In this document: piece after piece, positions 58,210 to 64,000 of the stretch
How positions within the stretch are numbered: position 1 is the first letter of the stretch
Layout: each line of letters begins with the position of its first letter
DNA from: Idiomarina piscisalsi
GTDB lineage: Bacteria; Pseudomonadota; Gammaproteobacteria; Enterobacterales; Alteromonadaceae
Assembly: GCF_002211765.1 (NCBI RefSeq)
Contig: NZ_CP022133.1
Coordinates: forward strand, 1,984,001 to 2,048,000
Reading direction: 5' to 3'
Length of the DNA stretch: 64,000 nucleotides
Translations under genes and position numbers: made by a program
The notes under the pieces: model-generated
Databases searched by the model: none
What the model was told of the DNA's origin: nothing
What the model saw: only the letters and a program-made list of their open reading frames with translations

Positions 58210-60570
58210 TTAGAATGTGAACTTAGCGTTCAAGGCAGCCACACGCGGTGCGCCAATCCAGGCCGCGCCCGGTGCAATCGTACCTAAGTAACGCTCGTCA
58301 AACACATTGTTGATGGTAAAGCGTAGCTCCATCGAGTCGATAGCGTTACCGACGTTATAGACCGCGGTTCCCAGATAGAAGTCGCTCGTTGTATAAGAGT
58401 CAACCACCTGAGTATTGGTCTGGTCCATGTAACGCTCACCCACATATTTGGTGCTGAAGCCGGCGAAATAGCCGTCGCTCTTGTAGTCAAAGCTAATGGC
58501 AGCCATGTCTTCGGCACTGCCAATAACGGTGTTACCCGCCGCGGCTTTGTCGACGTAAGTAGAGTCGTTCTTAGTGTACGACACGTAAACGCCCCAGTTG
58601 TCGTTTAACTGATAATCAAGCGACGCTTCAATACCGTTCGACTCAACACCACCGTCGTTCACATAACCACCGGCAGCCGCTTCTAAGAAGTCGATGCCAT
58701 CAACATCTTCGTTGCTGATAAAGGTAATGCGGTTATCAAAGGTAATGTCGTAGTACGTTAAGCTGGCGTTCAGACCCGGCGACGAATAACGCAGACCTAA
58801 GTCAATGTTGTCCGCACGCTCCGGTTCAACCACACTCAAGTCTGTGTCATCACGCTCTAATACCGCGTCTTTGATTGCCGCAAAGTTTTCTGCGTAGCCA
58901 CCGAACACTTCCAGACCTCGAACGCCCGGCACCGGTGCAACAAAACCGGCTGAGAACAGTACGTCAGAGCTCGAGTCGACGTCTAAGTTGTTGTCGCTGT
59001 TAAACAAGTCATTTTTCGCAACGTCGACATCGAACTTCTTGGCGCCCACACGGAATTTCGCGAAGCCTGCGTCCAGTTCGTTCTCAACGTACGCCATTAA
59101 CGTATCTACCGGGAATTCGCGGTTGTACTGAATCCAGTAAGGGTTGTTTTCCCAACGTGCACTGGTTGCTGAGTCAATCAGCTTGTGCCAGCTACGGTAT
59201 TCTTCACGCTCGTAATCTTCATACCAGAAGCCACCGCGTAAAGTGTTTGGCATGTCCGCAATGGTGGTGTCCCAAATGAAATCACCATTCACGCCGTAAC
59301 GATCTTTGTTGTAGTTGGTGTGACGGTGCGACGATACTGGAATAGCGCCTGAGCCATAGCAGTCCGGGTCTAATGCAGCGCCTGCGCCGCCATAAGGGTA
59401 AGTAATTGAGCTTTCACAACCGGCTTGCGGCTGTAAAGACTGACCATCACGGTTCACAAAGTAAATTTGCCCCAGTGAAGAGCCGCCCTCTGCCGTAGTG
59501 CTTGGGTCTAACTCTGAGTGCGGGTTGCCAGCACCATCGTCAGTCACGTCAACAACATAGTAAGGGATCCAGTCGCCGCGACCTTCGTTATGGTGGTAAT
59601 ACACATTACCCTTTACCGTTACGTTGCTGATCATGGTTTGTGCTTTTAGGTAACCAAATAAGTTTTCACGGTGCGTTACCCAGCCTTTACGCCATGCCTG
59701 ATCCTGGTATGGAACGCCGGTCCAGTTTGGTACCAAACCGTCCCACTGTTTGTTTTGTTCAAACTGGCTCACGCCGTACACACGCTGATACGTGTATTCG
59801 CGGGCATCGTCATAGGTCACGTAGCCTTCCAGATCAACGTCACCTAAGCGGCTGATTAATTTACCCGCAAAGTGGTCACGCTTGTTGGTTGCCACTTCGT
59901 CCATCCAGTCGGTGTTTTCTTGCGTTGAGAAGCTTACCCAACCGTACGTGTCGCGCGCCAACTCACCGGTTTCATAGCGAGCGTAAATTTTTTGTGCGTT
60001 GTTTTCGCCTAAGGTCGCGCTGACGACCGCTTTTTCTTCAAAGCCCGGGTCAATGGTACGGAAGTCCAAGGTGCCGCCCAACGCTTCGTGTGAGCGCGAG
60101 CTAATGTCTGAGGTACCCTGAGAGACATCAACACCCTGCAGATTTTCGGTGTCGATAAAGCGGTTTGCTTTGGTACCGCCGCCGTAGTTTGAGTTACCGT
60201 TAGAAATGCCATCAACGGTCATGCCAATTTGCTGTTGGCTCAGGTCAATTGAGAAGCCACGCATCGAGATGCTGGTTGACCATTCATCAGAGCCGAACGG
60301 GTCACCTTCGTTAATCAATACACCCGGTAGGTTATCGACAACCGCCAATGCACTGGTCATTGAGGTTTGCTGCAGCTTCATTTCTTCCGCCGTGGCGTTA
60401 TTCGCGTAAGAAACGCTGCGCCCAGTCACCTGGATTTGCTCTATGTCTTGTGCTTTTTTCTTATCGTCGTTTGCCGTTTGTTCTTCCTGCTGAGCAAGCG
60501 TAGGAGCGCTTAACACAGAAAAAACGGAGAGTGCCAGTAAACTGGGCTTCATTGGTACAGATAACTTCAT
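58210..60570 (-). CDS. TonB-dependent receptor of the choline/phosphatase operon
   Basis: 786-residue outer-membrane transporter with a Sec signal (cleavage after residue 26, TLA-QQ), TonB box IEQIQVTGR at 43-51, plug features (SISMRGFSIDLSQQQIGMTV, QGTSDISSRSHEALGG) and a barrel ending in KFTF. The substrate is unknown. As first gene of an operon with PhoD-like phosphatase, betI, betB, betA and a BCCT-like carrier, a choline- or phosphocholine-containing compound is the natural guess. Its upstream region holds a PhoB-box-like repeat and a BetI-like dyad. Confidence 0.9.
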   Translation of the reverse strand: MKLSVPMKPSLLALSVFSVLSAPTLAQQEEQTANDDKKKAQDIEQIQVTGRSVSYANNATAEEMKLQQTSMTSALAVVDNLPGVLINEGDPFGSDEWSTSISMRGFSIDLSQQQIGMTVDGISNGNSNYGGGTKANRFIDTENLQGVDVSQGTSDISSRSHEALGGTLDFRTIDPGFEEKAVVSATLGENNAQKIYARYETGELARDTYGWVSFSTQENTDWMDEVATNKRDHFAGKLISRLGDVDLEGYVTYDDAREYTYQRVYGVSQFEQNKQWDGLVPNWTGVPYQDQAWRKGWVTHRENLFGYLKAQTMISNVTVKGNVYYHHNEGRGDWIPYYVVDVTDDGAGNPHSELDPSTTAEGGSSLGQIYFVNRDGQSLQPQAGCESSITYPYGGAGAALDPDCYGSGAIPVSSHRHTNYNKDRYGVNGDFIWDTTIADMPNTLRGGFWYEDYEREEYRSWHKLIDSATSARWENNPYWIQYNREFPVDTLMAYVENELDAGFAKFRVGAKKFDVDVAKNDLFNSDNNLDVDSSSDVLFSAGFVAPVPGVRGLEVFGGYAENFAAIKDAVLERDDTDLSVVEPERADNIDLGLRYSSPGLNASLTYYDITFDNRITFISNEDVDGIDFLEAAAGGYVNDGGVESNGIEASLDYQLNDNWGVYVSYTKNDSTYVDKAAAGNTVIGSAEDMAAISFDYKSDGYFAGFSTKYVGERYMDQTNTQVVDSYTTSDFYLGTAVYNVGNAIDSMELRFTINNVFDERYLGTIAPGAAWIGAPRVAALNAKFTF

Positions 60571-60638
60571 TTCATTAAGTCCTATTGTAGTTTTAGAGAC
60601 GTATCTAAGACTAGTGAGTGAATGTTACAGTCGCGTTT

Positions 60639-60664
60639 ATTTTAATTGACCGTTCAATTAAAAT
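60639..60664. promoter_or_regulatory. BetI-operator-like dyad
   Basis: Perfect inverted repeat ATTTTAATTGA - CCGT - TCAATTAAAAT, 69 bases upstream of the TonB receptor start. Its minus-strand core ATTGAACGGTCAAT closely resembles the ATTGAACG-CCAAT core that I recall from the E. coli BetI operator. It lies where the -10 and start region would fall downstream of the adjacent PhoB box, a repressor position. Confidence 0.75.
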
Positions 60665-60667
60665 CAA

Positions 60668-60685
60668 ATGACAGAAAAAAGACAG
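60668..60685 (-). promoter_or_regulatory. Candidate PhoB box at head of choline/phosphatase operon
   Basis: Minus strand reads CTGTCTTTTTTCTGTCAT, two heptamers with 4-base spacing; one mismatch to CTGTCAT in the first, none in the second. It ends three bases before the BetI-like dyad. Confidence 0.6.
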
Positions 60686-60697
60686 CAGAAATAACCA

Positions 60698-60733
60698 TAA
60701 AAAAAGCCGCACCTAACCCTCTTTAGATGCGGC
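60698..60733 (-). terminator. Terminator of pgi-cysQ operon
   Basis: On the minus strand GCCGCATCTAA / TTAGGTGCGGC, 11-bp stem with one wobble and a 6-base loop, then a T run. It stops pgi-cysQ transcription before the choline operon promoter. Confidence 0.9.
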
Positions 60734-60753
60734 TTTTCACGGAATTCAGTCAG

Positions 60754-61512
60754 TTACATATAGTTTTGCGGCTGGGCAATAAAATGTGGGTTCAAATAAT
60801 CTTCTTTTTGGTTATAAAGCAACGGGTCACCGTTGATGGTCGTTATGTTACCCCCCGCAGCACTTAACACCGCATGGGCGGCGGCGGTGTCCCATTCACA
60901 GGTTGGGCCTAAACGCGGGTAAATGTCCGCTTCGCCTTCGGCAACCAGGCATATTTTCAACGAGCTGCCCATCGGCACCATTTCGTACGGTTTGCCTAAG
61001 GCATCCAGCCAGTCAGTCGTGTCCTGTGAAGGATGCGAGCGTGAGCCGACCACACGCAGAGTAGCCGGGGCATTCACCGTTACTGTTATCGGCTTGTCAT
61101 TCAAAAACGCGCCCATATCACGCTCGCCAGTGTACATCGCGTCCAGTACCGGCGCGTAAACAACTCCCATAATGGGCACGCCTTTTTCAATTAAGGCAAT
61201 GTTTACCGTGAACTCGCCATTGCGCTTAATAAACTCTTTGGTGCCATCGAGCGGATCCACCAACCAATAACGACACCAGTGTTTGCGCTGCTCCCAGCTA
61301 ATATCTGAAGACTCTTCCGAAATGATCGGATACTGAGTCTCCAATGCGCGTAAGCCTTCACAAATAACCTTGTGAGCCGCTAAATCCGCTTTTGTCAGCG
61401 GGCTGTCGTCGCTCTTTTGCTGCACGCTGAAGTCATCATTCTTGTACACGTCCATAATGGCCGCGCCCGCGTTTCGGGCTATTTTTTTTACATCTTCAAG
61501 CAATCCAGTCAT
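60754..61512 (-). CDS. cysQ: 3'(2'),5'-bisphosphate nucleotidase CysQ
   Basis: Hydrolyses phosphoadenosine phosphate left after sulfate assimilation. 252 residues of the inositol monophosphatase superfamily; metal ligands are in ISEESSDI (Glu), WLVDPLDGTKEF (two Asp) and CEWDTAAAHAV (Asp). Length matches E. coli CysQ (246). Its ATG overlaps the pgi stop by one base (TAATG). Confidence 0.92.
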   Translation of the reverse strand: MTGLLEDVKKIARNAGAAIMDVYKNDDFSVQQKSDDSPLTKADLAAHKVICEGLRALETQYPIISEESSDISWEQRKHWCRYWLVDPLDGTKEFIKRNGEFTVNIALIEKGVPIMGVVYAPVLDAMYTGERDMGAFLNDKPITVTVNAPATLRVVGSRSHPSQDTTDWLDALGKPYEMVPMGSSLKICLVAEGEADIYPRLGPTCEWDTAAAHAVLSAAGGNITTINGDPLLYNQKEDYLNPHFIAQPQNYM

Positions 61513-62984
61513 TACATCGTCATCCGTTTTATTACCGCATCGGTACTCTCATCGAAGGACTCATCACTTTCGCCGTCGAGTACTCGAAGTACATCTTTTG
61601 CTATCTTTTTGCCTTTCTCAACACCCGGCTGGTCAAAACTGTTTAAGCCCCAAATGACGCCTTGAGTAAACACCTTGTGCTCGTAAGCAGCAATGAGTGC
61701 ACCAAAACTTTCCGGGGTTAGCTCATCCATTATCAGCAGGTTAGAAGGGTGCCCACCCGGGTAATGGTCGCGCGGTGACTCGTTATTAGGGCTGCCCTCC
61801 CACATCAAACGTCTGTGCGCTAAACAGTTAGAAACCGCCAACCGTTGTTGCTCTGCTAAGCCTTCCTGAACGGCCGGCTCAAAACCCGGCGCTTCCCGCT
61901 TTAACACAGCCACAAAATCAGCGGCAAACTGGTCGTAGCCTTGATGCAAGTGCTGGAAAAAAGCGTGCTGACCATTCGGCCCAAAACCGCCCCAAATAAT
62001 CGGGCCGGTGGGGTAATCAATCGCTTTATTGTCAGCCGTTGCCTGTTTGCCGTTACTTTCCATGTCCAGCTGCTGCAGGTAGTTCGGCAACATACGCAGG
62101 CGCCCGTCGTACGGCAAAATAGCCAGGTTATTAATGCCCAACTCTTCACGGTTATACACGCCATACAATGCCAGTAGCATAGGAATGTTGTCCTCCACCG
62201 GCGCCGTAAAAAAGTGTTCGTCCATGGCTTTGGCGCCTTCCAACATACGCTCAAATGGTCGTACGCCCGTTGTCAACGCAATGCTTAGGCCAATAGCCGA
62301 CCACAACGAAAAGCGTCCACCAACCCCTTCGCCAAAAGTGAATTGCTGCGACGGCGGAATGCCATAGTCGGTCATCGCTTGGGCATTCGCTGACACGCCT
62401 ATCACGTGCTTATCCAACCACTGCTCCTGACTTAACGCAGGCTCTATCCAACGTCGCACGGTATCGACATTGGCAAAGGTGTCGATAGTGCCAAACGACT
62501 TAGAGGAAATAATAAATAACGTGGTTTCCGGGTCGACAATAGGCAGAACAGCGTATAACTGACCACCGTCCATTGATGACACAAAGTGCACCTGTAAATT
62601 ATGCAAAACCGCATCATCGGCGAACTCTCTTAAAGCAAACGCCCCCATTTGCGGCCCTAGGTCAGAGCCCCCCACGCCAATATTCACCACATCGGTAATG
62701 GACTTGCCGGTAGCACCTAACCAACGGCCAGAGCGCAACGTTTGCACTACCTCAACAAAGCGGGTTTTGCGGTTGGTTTGTTTCGCCACCGCATGAACAG
62801 AGCGGTTCAGCACATGGGTAACCGGGCGCCCTTCGCTCACGTTTTTGTACTCACCACGACTCAGCTGCTCGCGGGCGTCATAAAAGGATTCAGGCAAACG
62901 TTTGCTTGCCTGCTCTGCTAACTCATTCACTGACCGCTTCTGGTAGGTTGTATCCAGAGCTAAATAAGGTCCGTTTTTTATCAT
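61512..62984 (-). CDS. pgi: Glucose-6-phosphate isomerase
   Basis: Interconverts glucose-6-phosphate and fructose-6-phosphate. Both family signatures are present, GVGGRFSLWSAIGL and GLNSFDQPGVEKGK. 490 residues against 549 in E. coli; the difference is mainly the shortened N-terminus, as in several related marine species, and the active-site segments (VGGSDLGP, SKSFGTIDT) are intact. First gene of a pgi-cysQ unit. Confidence 0.95.
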   Translation of the reverse strand: MIKNGPYLALDTTYQKRSVNELAEQASKRLPESFYDAREQLSRGEYKNVSEGRPVTHVLNRSVHAVAKQTNRKTRFVEVVQTLRSGRWLGATGKSITDVVNIGVGGSDLGPQMGAFALREFADDAVLHNLQVHFVSSMDGGQLYAVLPIVDPETTLFIISSKSFGTIDTFANVDTVRRWIEPALSQEQWLDKHVIGVSANAQAMTDYGIPPSQQFTFGEGVGGRFSLWSAIGLSIALTTGVRPFERMLEGAKAMDEHFFTAPVEDNIPMLLALYGVYNREELGINNLAILPYDGRLRMLPNYLQQLDMESNGKQATADNKAIDYPTGPIIWGGFGPNGQHAFFQHLHQGYDQFAADFVAVLKREAPGFEPAVQEGLAEQQRLAVSNCLAHRRLMWEGSPNNESPRDHYPGGHPSNLLIMDELTPESFGALIAAYEHKVFTQGVIWGLNSFDQPGVEKGKKIAKDVLRVLDGESDESFDESTDAVIKRMTM

Positions 62985-63009
62985 TTATACGTCCGTTTTT
63001 TTATTTCCT

Positions 63010-63050
63010 TGTAGCCTGACGTTATTACGTCAGATGCGCCTCAAGCTACG
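63010..63050. repeat. Short palindromic repeat overlapping a stop codon
   Basis: TGTAGCCTGACGT and ACGTCAG form the hairpin, with a separated AGCTAC on the right. It belongs with the copies at 27714, 35465 and 47925. The right end overlaps the stop codon of the dehydratase gene at 63041. Confidence 0.65.
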
Positions 63051-64000
63051 TCGCTTTTATCTTCGCACGTGCGGTGTTTGTTCCAAATCACGTCACAAAT
63101 ACGGTCATCCGTCGGCTTGTAACCCGTTGGGGCATTTAGCAGCACTTCACGCAGTTCATCTATGGCAAAACGCTGACACGTGTCGTCCAGCTTATCCAAC
63201 AATTTCTCCATGTCATTCCATGACAGCGACTGTTCATTGGCTCGCAAAATGCGGGCATGATCACTGGCTTCAACGTTATCCCCAATCAATAACTCTTCAT
63301 AAAGCTTCTCGCCCGGACGCAGACCACTAAATTCAATCGCAATATCGCCGTGCGGATTTTTCTCTGTCTTTTCTTCAAGCCCGGACAAGCGAATCATCTT
63401 TCGCGCCAAGTCGACAATTTTTACCGACTCGCCCATGTCTAACACAAACACCGACCCTGAGTGTCCCATGGTGCCCGCCTGTATCACTAATTGCGCGGCT
63501 TCAGGTATGGTCATAAAGAAGCGGGTAATATCTGGGTGCGTCACCGTGACGGGTCCACCACGTTCAATTTGCTCTTTAAACAGCGGTACGACAGAACCCG
63601 ATGAGCCTAAAACGTTACCAAAACGTACCATGCAAAAACGCGTTTCCGACTGACGTAGCGCTAATGCTTGCAACACTAGCTCCGACAAGCGTTTCGTCGT
63701 TCCCATCACATTGGTCGGGCGCACTGCTTTGTCGGTAGAAATTAATACAAACTGCTTAACACCCGCCGAAATCGCCGCTTCTGCCGTATGCCAAGTGCCA
63801 AATACGTTATTACGCACGCCTTCGACCATGTTGTATTCAACCAAAGGCACGTGCTTATAGGCGGCGGCATGATACACCGTGTCGACATCGAAGCTTTTCA
63901 GTACCGTTTCGATACGGTTACGTCGCTGTACCGTGCCAATCACCGGTATGACTTCTGCGCCAATGCCTTGCTGCTCACATATATCAATCAGTTCTCTTTC
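63041..64000 (-). CDS. WbpM/FlaA1-type nucleotide-sugar 4,6-dehydratase, 5' part missing
   Basis: C-terminal 319 residues of a polysaccharide-biosynthesis dehydratase/epimerase; the reading frame stays open to the window edge, so the start is outside. These inner-membrane enzymes make modified UDP-sugars for O-antigen, capsule or glycans. Visible are VYHAAAYKHVPLVE, the Ser-Met-Lys type active site (LISTDKAVRPTNVMGTTKR, Met where most SDR enzymes have Tyr) and FSGLRPGEKLYEELL. The Met variant is known for the WbpM group. A surface-polysaccharide cluster probably continues to the right. Confidence 0.9.
   Translation of the reverse strand, partial: ERELIDICEQQGIGAEVIPVIGTVQRRNRIETVLKSFDVDTVYHAAAYKHVPLVEYNMVEGVRNNVFGTWHTAEAAISAGVKQFVLISTDKAVRPTNVMGTTKRLSELVLQALALRQSETRFCMVRFGNVLGSSGSVVPLFKEQIERGGPVTVTHPDITRFFMTIPEAAQLVIQAGTMGHSGSVFVLDMGESVKIVDLARKMIRLSGLEEKTEKNPHGDIAIEFSGLRPGEKLYEELLIGDNVEASDHARILRANEQSLSWNDMEKLLDKLDDTCQRFAIDELREVLLNAPTGYKPTDDRICDVIWNKHRTCEDKSDVA

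Noticed and set aside
61512..62984. pgi as an N-terminally truncated pseudogene
   Set aside because: Both signatures and the active-site segments are intact and translation coupling to cysQ is kept; shorter forms are known.

Overview
The window looks like chromosomal DNA of a marine gammaproteobacterium of the order Alteromonadales, most like Idiomarina. This rests on recognised gene content and order, not on a database search. The pointers are a fused argH-argA gene closing a divergent argE / argCBFGH cluster, a YbiT-type ABC-F protein, two TonB-dependent receptors, several very acidic lipoproteins and a glycine-betaine (osmoprotectant) operon. I see no rRNA, tRNA, CRISPR array, prophage or insertion sequence. 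No stretch over about 300 bases lacks a gene; the longest gap (40763-41058) mostly holds a large palindromic repeat.

Layout. 1-6310: 3'-truncated ybiT, an MscS channel, then a beta-helix lipoprotein and TonB receptor pair behind a PhoB-box-like promoter. 6311-14225: an exported metallo-beta-lactamase-fold hydrolase and the arginine cluster. 14302-21814: a chemoreceptor, the glyoxylate shunt (aceB, aceA), a convergent aceK and a LysR regulator. 21828-27717: a propeller-amidohydrolase and a soluble histidine kinase / TerB / solute-binding protein operon. 27779-33738: an RND efflux pair, azurin and a PLP-dependent sulfur amino-acid enzyme. 33735-40056: malic enzyme, murI, copA, a DUF998 protein and a cyclic-nucleotide-phosphodiesterase-like enzyme. 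40060-44301: guaBA and an outer-membrane protein among three large multi-armed palindromic repeats. 44334-52073: five lipoprotein genes. 52124-60685: an operon encoding TonB receptor, PhoD-like phosphatase, BetI, BetB, BetA and a short BCCT-like transporter. 60754-64000: cysQ, pgi and a nucleotide-sugar dehydratase cut by the window edge.

The most interesting system is the operon at 52124-60570. Its promoter region holds a PhoB-box-like 7-4-7 repeat and, three bases away, a perfect 11+4+11 dyad whose core resembles the E. coli BetI operator. With an outer-membrane receptor, an exported PhoD-type phosphatase/phosphodiesterase and the choline-to-betaine enzymes in one transcription unit, I infer a pathway that takes phosphate and choline together from choline phosphoesters. 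A second PhoB-box-like site precedes the other receptor operon (1756-6114), so both receptors may belong to a phosphate-starvation response.

Two families of intergenic palindromes stand out: a short one (arms like TGTAGCCTGACGT) with four copies, and a long one (94-159 bp, nested arms) with three copies within 4.3 kb that flank guaBA.
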